Below, piece by piece: positions 38,077-45,768 of a DNA stretch of 45,768 nucleotides (position 1 is its first letter; each line of letters begins with the position of its first letter). Below the pieces are notes generated by a model. The model did no database searches and was not told where the DNA came from. It saw only the letters and a program-made list of their open reading frames with translations. The DNA lies in NCBI GenBank assembly GCA_900544225.1, contig UQUD01000005.1, positions 1-45,768 of the forward strand, written 5' to 3'. A program made the position numbers and the translations under genes. The stretch is from an uncultured Collinsella sp. GTDB taxonomy: Bacteria; Actinomycetota; Coriobacteriia; Coriobacteriales; Coriobacteriaceae.

Positions 38077-39369
38077 GTGCTCGCACCTCATGTCTCTGTC
38101 GTCAACCTTGGCTGCCGCGTCAACCGGGTTGAGTCCGACCGTATCACTGCCGATCTAATGCGCCTGGGCTTTGCGATGGTGGAGCCTCAGGATGCAGAGC
38201 TGATCGTCATTAACACCTGTGCCGTTACGGGCGAGGCCGAGGCCAAGACCCGTAAGGCCGTTCGCCATGCGCTGGCCTATCCAAACGAGCCCTATGTGGT
38301 CGTGACCGGCTGCGTGGTCAATCTGCATCCCGAGGAGCTGCTGGAGCTCTCGGACCGCGTGATCGCCGAGCCGTCCAAGATCGATGTCGCCGAACGCGTC
38401 TGTGAGGTGCTGGGCGTTGAGTCCGATGACGTTCCCGCCTGCAGCGACGGCGAGGTTGTCGACGCGCTCGGTCGCTCGCGTCTGGGCGTGAAGATCCAGG
38501 ACGGCTGCAACCATCGTTGCACCTATTGCATTGTGTGGAAGGCCCGCGGCCCCGAGCGCTCCGTGCCGGTTGAGTCCGTGCTCGAGCAAGTTCGCGAGGC
38601 ACAGAAGGTCGGCGTGCCCGAGGTGGTGCTGACGGGTGTGAACCTGGGCGCCTACGATGGCAAGAGCGCGACTGATGAACACGTCGAGATCGATGAGCTG
38701 CTCGAGGCGATCATGGAGCGCACGTCCATTCCGCACGTGCGCATTTCCTCGGTCGAGCCCATGGATATCTCCGAGTCCCTGCTTAAGGTCATGGCGCGCT
38801 ATCCGAAGCGCATCGCCCCGTTTTTACACCTGCCCGTGCAGTCCGGCTGCACCAGGACACTGCATCGCATGGGCCGTCCCTATAGCGCCGAGGCCTTTGA
38901 GGAGACGGTGCGCATGATTCGCACCAACTTGCCCCAGGTGTCTCTTTCGTGCGATGTCATCGTCGGTTTTCCCGGCGAGACGGACGAGGAGTTTGAGGAG
39001 TCGCTGACGCTGTGCCGCCGCGTGGGCTTTTCGCGTATGCACGTGTTCCGCTACAGCAAGCGTCCCGGTACCCTTGCTGCCGATATGCCCGACCAGGTGC
39101 CACCCGAGGTTATGGCCGAGCGCAGCCGCCGTATGCGGGCCGCCGCACAGGAGCTCGCTATTGCCGACGCTCGTCGTCGCGTGGGCACGGTCGAGCGTGC
39201 CGTGCTCGAGTATGGTGACAACCTGACGCTTGGCTCGTTCCATCATGCCCGTCTTGACGATACCTGTGGACTTACAGCCCCGTGCCTGCTCGATGTTGCT
39301 ATCATCGGAGTCGATGATTCCGGCTTGGTCCATGCACGCAGGGAGGTTCATGGAAGCCTCGAAGATTAG
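38077..39369 (+). CDS. mtaB: tRNA (N6-threonylcarbamoyladenosine-37) methylthiotransferase MtaB
   Basis: Radical-SAM methylthiotransferase that makes ms2t6A at tRNA position 37. UPF0004 N-terminal domain with VVNLGCRVNRVESD and VINTCAVTGEAEAKTRK; radical-SAM motif IQDGCNHRCTYCIV; then LPVQSGCTRTLHRMGR and DVIVGFPGETDEEFEES. A C-terminal TRAM-like domain is expected from about residue 365. 430 residues. GTG 38077 follows AAGGAG by 6 bases and the dnaJ stop by 9. MtaB is preferred over MiaB because the start NLGCRVNRVE is MtaB-like and the gene follows dnaJ. Confidence 0.9.
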   Translation: MLAPHVSVVNLGCRVNRVESDRITADLMRLGFAMVEPQDAELIVINTCAVTGEAEAKTRKAVRHALAYPNEPYVVVTGCVVNLHPEELLELSDRVIAEPSKIDVAERVCEVLGVESDDVPACSDGEVVDALGRSRLGVKIQDGCNHRCTYCIVWKARGPERSVPVESVLEQVREAQKVGVPEVVLTGVNLGAYDGKSATDEHVEIDELLEAIMERTSIPHVRISSVEPMDISESLLKVMARYPKRIAPFLHLPVQSGCTRTLHRMGRPYSAEAFEETVRMIRTNLPQVSLSCDVIVGFPGETDEEFEESLTLCRRVGFSRMHVFRYSKRPGTLAADMPDQVPPEVMAERSRRMRAAAQELAIADARRRVGTVERAVLEYGDNLTLGSFHHARLDDTCGLTAPCLLDVAIIGVDDSGLVHARREVHGSLED

Positions 39370-40336
39370 ACTTACCGTTCCCGAGGGTATTGACCCCTCG
39401 CGCGTTTTGGGTGCCGGCGACGGCGTCCTTCGTGCGCTGGAGAGCTCAGTTCGCGCCCACGTGGTCGCCCGTGGCGACAGCATCGCCGTGAGCGGTGACC
39501 CGGACGAGGTCGAACTGGTCGCGCGTTTTTTCGAACATGCCTTTCGTGAGGCTGCTTCCGGGCGCACGCTTTCTGCCGACGATGTCTCTCGCTGCCTGGC
39601 CGTCTTGCGCGACGGTGAGCACGAGGCTACGTCGCTTCGCGATGACGTGCTGCTTTCGTATCGCGGTCGCGTCATTCGCCCCAAGACGCTCGGTCAAAAG
39701 CGCTATGTGGATGCCATCCGCTCAAATACCATCACGTTTGGCTTGGGTCCTGCCGGTACCGGTAAGACCTATCTGGCCATGGCGCTCGCTGTTGCCGCAC
39801 TCAAGCGTCACGAGGTGGGCCGTCTGATCTTGACGCGTCCGGTTGTCGAGGCGGGGGAGAACCTGGGCTTTTTGCCCGGCACCCTCGAGGAAAAGATCGA
39901 TCCGTACATGCGCCCGCTCTACGACGCCCTATTTTGCATGATGGATCGCGAGCGCACCGATGAGCTCATGGAGCGCGGCGTGATCGAGATCGCCCCGCTT
40001 GCCTACATGCGCGGCCGCACGCTGAGCGACGCCTTCGTGGTGCTCGACGAGGCCCAAAATACCACGCCCGAGCAGATGAAGATGTTTCTGACGCGCCTGG
40101 GCTTTAACTCCAAGTTTGTGATTACCGGCGACCTGAGCCAGCGTGACCTGGTGGGCCGTCGTGGTGGCTTGGCGGATGTCGAGAAGATTTTGGGCCGTGT
40201 CGACGATGTCGCATTTTCTCACCTCGAGCGTGCCGACGTGGTGCGCCATGCCCTGGTGGGACGTATCGTCGAGGCATATGATGCTTATGATGACGTGCGC
40301 GAGCAGCGCCCGCGCGACCGAAAGGAGTCCCGTTGA
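39350..40336 (+). CDS. phoH: PhoH-family ATPase
   Basis: Predicted ATP-binding protein associated with RNA metabolism, often next to ybeY. An N-terminal KH-like region (residues 1-60) precedes the ATPase domain with Walker A FGLGPAGTGKTYLAM and Walker B FVVLDEAQNTTPEQM, preceded by RPVVEAGENLGFLPG. 328 residues, normal. ATG 39350 has GGGAGG close upstream (3 bases), so the spacing is tight; an earlier ATG at 39332 has no site. It overlaps mtaB by 20 bases and ybeY by 4, indicating one operon phoH-ybeY-dgkA-era-recO. Confidence 0.92.
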   Translation: MEASKIRLTVPEGIDPSRVLGAGDGVLRALESSVRAHVVARGDSIAVSGDPDEVELVARFFEHAFREAASGRTLSADDVSRCLAVLRDGEHEATSLRDDVLLSYRGRVIRPKTLGQKRYVDAIRSNTITFGLGPAGTGKTYLAMALAVAALKRHEVGRLILTRPVVEAGENLGFLPGTLEEKIDPYMRPLYDALFCMMDRERTDELMERGVIEIAPLAYMRGRTLSDAFVVLDEAQNTTPEQMKMFLTRLGFNSKFVITGDLSQRDLVGRRGGLADVEKILGRVDDVAFSHLERADVVRHALVGRIVEAYDAYDDVREQRPRDRKESR

Positions 40337-40842
40337 GTGTATTGATCAGCAACGATGCCGAGCTCGATACGCTGCTCGACGCGCAGGAGGTAGAACACAT
40401 CTGCGAGGTCGTGCTTGCCGCCGAAGGCGTTGAGCGTGAAGTCGAGATTTCCCTTTCGTATGTCGACGAGGACGAGATGCACGAGCTCAACCACGAGTGG
40501 CGCGGTATCGACCGCACCACCGATGTGCTCTCGTTTGAGTGCGATTCGGCCTTTGACGATGACATTCCCGCCGATGAGACGCTCGAGCTCGGCGATATTA
40601 TCTTGGCCCCGCAGGTTATTGCCCGTCAGGCCCCCGGTTTTGGCAATAGCCCCGCTGACGAGTGCCGTCTGATGCTCGTACACGGAATGCTGCACCTGCT
40701 GGGCTATGACCACATCGAGGACGACGAGGCCGAGGTCATGGAGGCCCGCGAGGACGCCATCCTGCGCGATCTGTCGCTCGAGCGCGGCGAGGACCCTAAG
40801 CTAGTCCACGTCGGCCCCATCACCAACCACGCCCACGACTAG
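40333..40842 (+). CDS. ybeY: Endoribonuclease YbeY (16S rRNA maturation factor)
   Basis: Metallo-endoribonuclease acting in 16S rRNA 3'-end maturation and ribosome quality control. The zinc motif HGMLHLLGYDH is intact, after MLV, and the preceding RGIDRTTDVLSFE segment is typical. 169 residues, with a short C-terminal tail beyond the usual end. TTG 40333 overlaps the phoH stop (TTGA) and has AAAGGAG 5-6 bases upstream, so the start is well supported. It pairs with phoH as in most Gram-positive genomes. Confidence 0.95.
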   Translation: MSVLISNDAELDTLLDAQEVEHICEVVLAAEGVEREVEISLSYVDEDEMHELNHEWRGIDRTTDVLSFECDSAFDDDIPADETLELGDIILAPQVIARQAPGFGNSPADECRLMLVHGMLHLLGYDHIEDDEAEVMEAREDAILRDLSLERGEDPKLVHVGPITNHAHD

Positions 40843-40851
40843 GAGCCGTCT

Positions 40852-41229
40852 ATGATTCCCGGATCGAACAAGGACCATCCGTCCTTCTTTAAGTCGTTTT
40901 CCTACGCCATGGAGGGCTTCGTCACCGCCGTCAAGACCGAGCGCAACATTAAGGTCATGCTCGTTGCGGGCGTGTGCACCGTCATTGCCGGCTGTATCGT
41001 AGGCCTCGACATTGCCGAGTGGGCCACGATTATCATCTGTTGTGGCTTGGTGATTCACGGCGAGCTGTGCAACACCGCTATGGAGGCCATCGTCGACCTG
41101 GCGACCCAGGAGCTCCATCCGCTGGCAAAGCGTGCGAAGGATATCGCCGCCGCCTCCGTATACGTACTTTCCATCACCGCCGCGATTGTGGGATTGCTGG
41201 TATTTGCCCACGCGCTCGACTTTATTTAG
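40852..41229 (+). CDS. dgkA: Undecaprenol/diacylglycerol kinase (DgkA family)
   Basis: Small membrane kinase; Gram-positive members phosphorylate undecaprenol, recycling the carrier that uppS makes. SYAMEGFVTAVKTERNIKVM at the start, then GELCNTAMEAIVDL with the catalytic Glu, and HPLAKRAKDIAAASVYV are the family motifs. Three hydrophobic segments (about 34-52, 57-75, 98-120). 125 residues. ATG 40852 follows AGGAG by 6 bases and the ybeY stop by 9. Substrate assignment to undecaprenol rests on the family and the era neighbourhood. Confidence 0.9.
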   Translation: MIPGSNKDHPSFFKSFSYAMEGFVTAVKTERNIKVMLVAGVCTVIAGCIVGLDIAEWATIIICCGLVIHGELCNTAMEAIVDLATQELHPLAKRAKDIAAASVYVLSITAAIVGLLVFAHALDFI

Positions 41230-41241
41230 AAAGGGATTTTC

Positions 41242-42318
41242 ATGTCCGACAATATGCAGCCTATCGATGAAACTCTGGACGACGAGTCCCTGGATGCGGT
41301 GGATGCCGAAGCGGCCGAAGCATACGAGGAAGTCGAGGAATTCGATCCGTTTGAGGGCATGAGCGACGAGGAGCTCGACGCCCTGTGCGACGAGGACGAT
41401 AGCCTCGCGGGCTTTGGCGACGTTGAACCCGGTTTTCGCAGCGGCTTCGTAGCCCTGGTCGGACGCCCCAACGCCGGCAAGTCCACGCTGCTCAACGCCT
41501 GCTATGGCAAAAAGGTCGCCATCACCTCGCCGGTGGCACAGACGACCCGCCGTCGCATGCGCGCCGTCGTCAACCGTCCCGGCTACCAGCTGGTCTTTGT
41601 CGATACCCCGGGTATTCATAAGCCCAAGGACGGCCTGGGGTCCGAGCTCAACAAGAGCGCACTGTTCGAGTTGAACGATGTCGACGTCGTCGCGTTTTTG
41701 ATTGATGCCACCAAGCCCATCGGCAGGGGAGACGCCTGGGTTGCCGAGCGTGTCAGATGCGCTCGTTGCAAGAAGGTCCTGGTGCTCACCAAGGCCGATG
41801 AGGCCGACCCCGCACAGGTCATGGAGCAGCTTAAGGCTGCCCACGAGCTTATGGAATATGACGACGAGATTGTGACGTCGTCGGTTAAGAACTTCAACGT
41901 CGATGCCTTTATAGAGACCGTTGCGCACTTTTTGCCTGAGGGTCCGCGTTGGTTCCCCGAGGACATGGGTACTGACGCTTCCGATGAGACGCTCGTTGCC
42001 GAGTTTGTGCGCGAGAAGGTCTTGCGCCGCACCCGTGATGAGATTCCGCACTCCGTTGGCGTGATCTGCGATGCGCTCGAGCAGACCAAGAAGGTACTGC
42101 GCGTGCACGCCACCATTTACGTCGAGCGCGAGGGCCAAAAGGGCATCATCATCGGCAAGGGCGGCGAGATGATCAAGCATATCGGTATCGACGCCCGACG
42201 CGATCTTGAACGCATTTTTGGCACGCAGGTCTTTTTGGAGCTGGACGTGAAGGTCAAGGCCGGCTGGCGTGACGACGAGGCCCAGATTCGCCGCTTTGGC
42301 TACAACGCCGAGGACTAA
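41242..42318 (+). CDS. era: GTPase Era with acidic N-terminal extension
   Basis: Essential GTPase that binds the 3' end of 16S rRNA during 30S assembly. G1 VALVGRPNAGKSTLLN (Gly74 onward), G2 SPVAQTTRRRM, G3 VFVDTPGIHKP, G4 TKAD, and a C-terminal KH domain with IIIGKGGEMIKHIG. 358 residues against about 300 usually; the extra ~65 N-terminal residues are very acidic (Asp/Glu-rich, few hydrophobics) and probably disordered. ATG 41242 has GAAAGGG upstream. It lies in the usual dgkA-era-recO order. Confidence 0.95.
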   Translation: MSDNMQPIDETLDDESLDAVDAEAAEAYEEVEEFDPFEGMSDEELDALCDEDDSLAGFGDVEPGFRSGFVALVGRPNAGKSTLLNACYGKKVAITSPVAQTTRRRMRAVVNRPGYQLVFVDTPGIHKPKDGLGSELNKSALFELNDVDVVAFLIDATKPIGRGDAWVAERVRCARCKKVLVLTKADEADPAQVMEQLKAAHELMEYDDEIVTSSVKNFNVDAFIETVAHFLPEGPRWFPEDMGTDASDETLVAEFVREKVLRRTRDEIPHSVGVICDALEQTKKVLRVHATIYVEREGQKGIIIGKGGEMIKHIGIDARRDLERIFGTQVFLELDVKVKAGWRDDEAQIRRFGYNAED

Positions 42319-42333
42319 GGACGCGCGGCGCGC

Positions 42334-43083
42334 ATGGCAGGCTCCCGGACATATCGCACCAAGGTGCTCGTCCTCGACAAGACGAAGCTCAAAGAGACCG
42401 ACCTGATCTTGACGATGCTTGACGAGCGGGGGCGGCAGGTTCGTGCCGTGGCAAAGGGCGCCCGCAAACCCGGCGGACGCCTGGCTGCGCGCTGCGAGCT
42501 GTTCTGTACGGTCGATATGCTGCTCGCACATGGACGGTCACTCGACGTGGTTTCCCAGGCCGAGCTTATGGAGGCGCCGCTCGGCGCTGCGCCCGATTAC
42601 GAGACGACCTGCGCCGCAAGCGCGATCGCCGAGGTTGCGCGCGTGTGCTCGTTCGAGGACGCCGAGGACCCGTTTACCTTTGCCATCACGCAGCGAGCGC
42701 TTGCCCTGGTGGGCAGCGGGCTTGACACGGCGCATATGGACCTACTTGTGGCGGCATATGTCTTTAAGCTGCTGTCGCACGTTGGCTATCGACCCGATTT
42801 TTCGGCCTGCGTGCTGTGCGGAGACCCCATGCTGTCGTATTTTTCACCCCAGGCGGGCGGTCTCATGTGCGGGTCGTGCGCGTCGAGCGTTCCAGGTGCC
42901 GAACTGGTGTCGACCGGTGAGACAGCATGGCTGCGCGCCCTCATGTCCATGACCTTCGATGCGCTCATGGCCGAGCGAATCGACCCGCATACGGCGGCAT
43001 TCCTGCTCGGGCTTTCGCATGTGTGGGCTGCGACGCACACCGATCAACGCCTCCGTGCGATGGAATTCATGTTGGGTCGGTGA
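42334..43083 (+). CDS. recO: DNA repair protein RecO
   Basis: Recombination mediator that helps RecA displace SSB at gaps. The N-terminal OB fold begins RTKVLVLDKTKLKETDLILTM. A helical C-terminal domain holds a zinc site, CVLCGD with MCGSCAS. 249 residues, normal. The ATG 42334 start matches the family; no strong Shine-Dalgarno sequence is visible (GGACGCG). It follows era by 15 bases. The partner recR and recF are not in the window. Last gene of the phoH-era operon; no terminator is visible before the rpsO promoter. Confidence 0.93.
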   Translation: MAGSRTYRTKVLVLDKTKLKETDLILTMLDERGRQVRAVAKGARKPGGRLAARCELFCTVDMLLAHGRSLDVVSQAELMEAPLGAAPDYETTCAASAIAEVARVCSFEDAEDPFTFAITQRALALVGSGLDTAHMDLLVAAYVFKLLSHVGYRPDFSACVLCGDPMLSYFSPQAGGLMCGSCASSVPGAELVSTGETAWLRALMSMTFDALMAERIDPHTAAFLLGLSHVWAATHTDQRLRAMEFMLGR

Positions 43084-43107
43084 TGATGCGCAGGCGCGGG
43101 CTGCTTG

Positions 43108-43116
43108 TGGTATCAT
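43108..43116 (+). promoter_or_regulatory. Extended -10 promoter element of rpsO
   Basis: TGGTATCAT about 105 bases before rpsO. The hexamer TATCAT equals that of rpsB, pyrH and adhE. No -35 is evident. Confidence 0.5.
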
Positions 43117-43123
43117 GCCGACC

Positions 43124-43221
43124 TGTTGGTACCTCGACCTTGGTTGCTCGCTCCACCGGCGGCTTCCCAGTCCGAGGCGAATCGAGTCGCCCGCGGGCGA
43201 CGCAAAACGAAAGGTGAAACA
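43124..43221 (+). promoter_or_regulatory. Structured rpsO leader (possible S15-binding element)
   Basis: The leader contains a perfect 16-base palindrome, GTCGCCCGCGGGCGAC (43186-43201), and a longer-range pair CCTCG (43132-43136) with CGAGG (43173-43177). It ends at the binding site AAAGGTGAAAC before the ATG. S15 represses its own translation through structured leaders in several bacteria, with unrelated folds in different lineages; this leader is a candidate by position. Confidence 0.4.
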
Positions 43222-43500
43222 ATGACTGTTTCCAAAGAGCGCAAGGCGGAGCTGACTGCCCAGTTCGGTAACACCCCGGTCGACACCGGCAACCCCAAGG
43301 TTCAGGTCGCCATCCTGTCCGAGCGCATCAAGGAGCTGACCGAGCACATGAAGTCCCACCAGAAGGACTTCCACACCCGTCGTGGCCTGCTCATGCTCGT
43401 CGGCCGTCGTCGTCGTCTTCTCTCCTACATCAAGAAGAACGACATCGTCGAGTACCGTGAGCTCATCAAGGCTCTGGGCATCCGCGACAACATCCAGTAG
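43222..43500 (+). CDS. rpsO: 30S ribosomal protein S15
   Basis: Primary 16S rRNA-binding protein of the platform. The sequence has the S15 signature: VQVAILSERIKELTEHMKSH, then HTRRGLLMLVGRRRRLLSYI and the end YRELIKALGIR. 92 residues. ATG 43222 follows AAAGGTG by about 6 bases. It is followed by a terminator and then pnp, the conserved rpsO-pnp order. Confidence 0.98.
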   Translation: MTVSKERKAELTAQFGNTPVDTGNPKVQVAILSERIKELTEHMKSHQKDFHTRRGLLMLVGRRRRLLSYIKKNDIVEYRELIKALGIRDNIQ

Positions 43501-43515
43501 GATTTGTACATGCTA

Positions 43516-43546
43516 AGAGCGTCCTGCGCAGCGGGGCGCTCTTTTT
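43516..43546 (+). terminator. Rho-independent terminator after rpsO
   Basis: AGAGCGTCC (43516-43524) pairs with GGGCGCTCT (43534-43542) through one G-U pair, 9-base loop, followed by a T-run to 43546. Partial read-through into pnp is possible, as in other rpsO-pnp pairs. Confidence 0.85.
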
Positions 43547-43613
43547 GTGTAAGGGCGCGAACAATCACGCTCTGAAGCGTGGCGGGGGCAGGGGGCCCGC
43601 GTCACATGAGAAG

Positions 43614-43636
43614 CCCGCAGGCAAGGGGTCTGCGGG
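43614..43636 (+). other. Hairpin in the pnp leader
   Basis: CCCGCAG (43614-43620) pairs perfectly with CTGCGGG (43630-43636), loop of 9 bases, ending just before the pnp ribosome-binding site AAAGGAG. In Escherichia coli a leader hairpin mediates PNPase autoregulation; a similar role here is conjecture. Confidence 0.45.
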
Positions 43637-43649
43637 GTAAAGGAGAACA

Positions 43650-45768
43650 ATGACACTCGTATCCAAGACCTTTGAGCTGTACGGCAAGACCTACACCTTT
43701 GAGTCGGGCGAGCTTGCCAAGCAGGCCACCGGCGCCTGCCTGGTCAAGCAGGGTGACACCACGATGCTCGACACCGTGGTCGTCTCCAAGGAGCGTAAGA
43801 ACTACGACTTCTTCCCGCTGACCGTCGACTTCAACGAGAAGATGTACGCCGCCGGCCGCATCCCGGGTGGCTACCTCAAGCGTGAGGGCCGTCCCAGTGA
43901 GAAGGCTACGCTCACCGCGCGCATGATCGACCGTCCGATTCGCCCGAGCTTCCCGGATGGCTTCCGCAACGAGGTGCACATCGTCGCCACCTCGCTCGTC
44001 GCCGACCAGGTCAACCCCTTCGACGTCATCAACGTCATGGGTGCTTCTCTGGCCATGACGCTCGGCGGCGTGCCCTTCGAGGGTCCGCTTGCCTGCGTGC
44101 GCATCGGCCGTAACGTGGAGACCGGCGAGTTTATCGTCAACCCCACCTACGAGGAGCGCGAGAACTCCGATCTGGACCTGGAGCTGGGCGGCTCTGCCGA
44201 CTTCATCTCGATGGTCGAGGCCGGCGCCGAGGAGATCTCCGAGGACGACATGCTCGCCGCCATGAAGTTTGGCCAGGAGGCCCTTGCTGCTTTCTGCCAG
44301 GCTCAGGACGAGTTCGTTGCCGAGTGGGAGCAGGTCAACGGCCCCATCGTCAAGAAGGAGTACCCGCTCGACCAGCCCGTCGAGGAGGTCCAGGAGCGCA
44401 TCTTCGCCCACTACGACGAGATGGCAGCCGCCCTTCGCGACGCCGACAAGCTTTCCCGCATCGGTAAGGTCGAGGCTCTGAAGGAGTCCATCCGTGCCGA
44501 GTTTACCGAGCAGGAGCAGGCCGCTTGGGAGCGCGAGATCCCCGTGGCGCTCAAGAAGCTCGAGAAGAAGGCCATGCGCACCATGGTCGTCGAGACCGGT
44601 GAGCGCGTCGACGGCCGTGCCGCCGACGAGATCCGTCCCATCATGGTGAAGGACAACTACCTGCCGCTCGTTCACGGCTCCGGCCTGTTCCAGCGTGGCC
44701 AGACCCAGGTGCTCTCCGTCCTGTCGCTCGGCATGCTCAACGAGGGCCAGCGTCTGGATACCATCGAGCCCACCGAGGGCAAGCGCTACATGCACCACTA
44801 CAACTTCCCGCCTTTCTGCACCGGCGAGACCGGCCGCATGGGCAGCCCCAAGCGCCGCGAGATCGGCCATGGCAATCTGGCCGAGCGCGCTCTGCTTCCG
44901 GTGCTTCCCGACGAGAACGAGTTCCCCTACGCCATCCGCGTCGTCTCCGAGGTCATGGAGTCCAACGGCTCCTCTTCGATGGCTTCGACCTGCGGCTCCA
45001 CGCTCGCCCTTATGGACGGCGGCGTGCCCATTAAGCGCCCGGTCTCCGGTATCGCCATGGGCCTGATCCAGGAGGAGGGCAAGACCGTGGTCCTGTCCGA
45101 CATCCAGGGTCTCGAGGACTTCCTGGGCGACATGGACTTTAAGGTCACCGGCACCACCGAGGGCATCACCGCCCTGCAGATGGACAACAAGGCCACCGGC
45201 CTCACCTTCGACATCCTGGCCCGCGCTCTGCAGCAGGCCAAGGAGGGTCGCGCCTTCATCCTGCAGAAGATGCTCGATGTGATCCCCGAGCCGCGCCACA
45301 CCACGCGCAGCACCGCTCCGCGCATCGTCTCCATCCAGGTTCCGACCGACAAGATCCGCGACGTCATCGGTTCCGGCGGTAAGGTCATCCGCGGTATCCA
45401 GGATGAGACCGGCGCTTCGGTCGACATCCAGGAGGACGGCACCGTCTTTGTCGGCGGCACCGGCGAGTCCGTGGACCAGGCTGTCGAGCGCATCAAGCTC
45501 ATCATCAAGGTTCCCGAGCCGGGCGAGGAGTACACCGGTCGCGTGGTCTCCATCCAGCCCTTCGGCGCCTTCGTCAACCTGCTGCCCGGTAAGGACGGCC
45601 TGCTGCACATCTCTCGCGTCGCCAAGGGCCGCGTGGAGAAGGTCGAGGACGTCCTCAACGTGGGCGACGAGGTCAAGGTCGTCGTCATCGAGGTCGACGA
45701 TCGTGGCAAGATTTCGCTCGATCGTCTGGACAAGCCCGAGGCCCCGGCTCGTGCCGAGGGTGCCTCTG
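43650..45768 (+). CDS. pnp: Polyribonucleotide nucleotidyltransferase (PNPase), 3' end beyond window
   Basis: Phosphorolytic 3'-5' exoribonuclease and degradosome component. The reading frame stays open from ATG 43650 to the window end, about 706 residues, so the C-terminus is missing. First RNase PH domain (VDFNEKMYAAGRIPGGYLKR, MIDRPIRPSFP), helical linker (about 215-310), second RNase PH domain with the catalytic region STCGSTLALMDGGVPIK and FLGDMDFKVTGT, KH domain (IRDVIGSGGKVIRGIQ), then S1 domain (GRVVSIQPFGAFVNLLPG). AAAGGAG lies 5 bases upstream of the ATG. Confidence 0.97.
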   Translation, partial: MTLVSKTFELYGKTYTFESGELAKQATGACLVKQGDTTMLDTVVVSKERKNYDFFPLTVDFNEKMYAAGRIPGGYLKREGRPSEKATLTARMIDRPIRPSFPDGFRNEVHIVATSLVADQVNPFDVINVMGASLAMTLGGVPFEGPLACVRIGRNVETGEFIVNPTYEERENSDLDLELGGSADFISMVEAGAEEISEDDMLAAMKFGQEALAAFCQAQDEFVAEWEQVNGPIVKKEYPLDQPVEEVQERIFAHYDEMAAALRDADKLSRIGKVEALKESIRAEFTEQEQAAWEREIPVALKKLEKKAMRTMVVETGERVDGRAADEIRPIMVKDNYLPLVHGSGLFQRGQTQVLSVLSLGMLNEGQRLDTIEPTEGKRYMHHYNFPPFCTGETGRMGSPKRREIGHGNLAERALLPVLPDENEFPYAIRVVSEVMESNGSSSMASTCGSTLALMDGGVPIKRPVSGIAMGLIQEEGKTVVLSDIQGLEDFLGDMDFKVTGTTEGITALQMDNKATGLTFDILARALQQAKEGRAFILQKMLDVIPEPRHTTRSTAPRIVSIQVPTDKIRDVIGSGGKVIRGIQDETGASVDIQEDGTVFVGGTGESVDQAVERIKLIIKVPEPGEEYTGRVVSIQPFGAFVNLLPGKDGLLHISRVAKGRVEKVEDVLNVGDEVKVVVIEVDDRGKISLDRLDKPEAPARAEGAS

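Noticed and set aside
43602..45608. Long minus-strand open frame opposite pnp
   Set aside because: The + strand encodes PNPase with all its domains; the antisense frame has only biased composition.
1..45768. tRNA, rRNA, prophage or toxin-antitoxin genes
   Set aside because: Nothing with a tRNA cloverleaf or rRNA-like sequence, and no phage or toxin-antitoxin proteins, were recognised on reading; a dedicated scan was not possible.

Overview
The window is a gene-dense, GC-rich bacterial chromosome segment, almost entirely co-directional on the + strand. The gene set suggests an actinobacterium of the class Coriobacteriia, probably Collinsella-like. This is inference: an actinobacterial-type integration host factor (mihF) sits directly before gmk-rpoZ as in Mycobacterium, while TrmFO, class 1B PyrDK and a fermentative AdhE fit an anaerobic gut actinobacterium. 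No sequence comparison could be run.

Layout. 1-2889: end of dprA, trmFO and a XerC-type recombinase. 2937-13208: a translation and envelope block, rpsB-tsf, then pyrH-frr-uppS-cdsA-dxr-rseP-ispG-proS, which makes undecaprenyl-PP, CDP-diacylglycerol and MEP-pathway isoprenoids. Two terminators follow. 13386-16887 (minus strand): a small phosphotransferase-fold kinase and adhE. 17041-18088: a REP-associated tyrosine transposase (RAYT) between two inverted 49-nt palindromic repeats. 18204-18392 (minus): rpmB. 18684-24167: a pyrimidine operon pyrR-pyrB-pyrC-pyrK-pyrD-pyrF behind a leader that folds as a transcription attenuator; carAB and pyrE are not in the window. 24408-26818: mihF-gmk-rpoZ-thiI. 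27033-31484: comEA-comEC-holA-rpsT. 31581-43083: lepA-dus-hemW, two successive dnaJ genes, mtaB-phoH-ybeY-dgkA-era-recO. 43222 to the end: rpsO and a pnp that runs off the window.

Most of this is ordinary housekeeping. The less ordinary items are the RAYT unit with its near-perfect inverted REP pairs; a xerC gene whose expected start codon appears to be GTC; a DnaJ-like protein whose C-terminus is a membrane segment; a RseP-family protease with about 110 extra residues resembling a winged helix after its HExxH helix; the three-state pyr leader; and a recurrent extended -10 promoter motif (TGnTATNAT-like) before seven transcription units. I saw no CRISPR array, phage, tRNA or rRNA gene, and no clear new multi-gene system.
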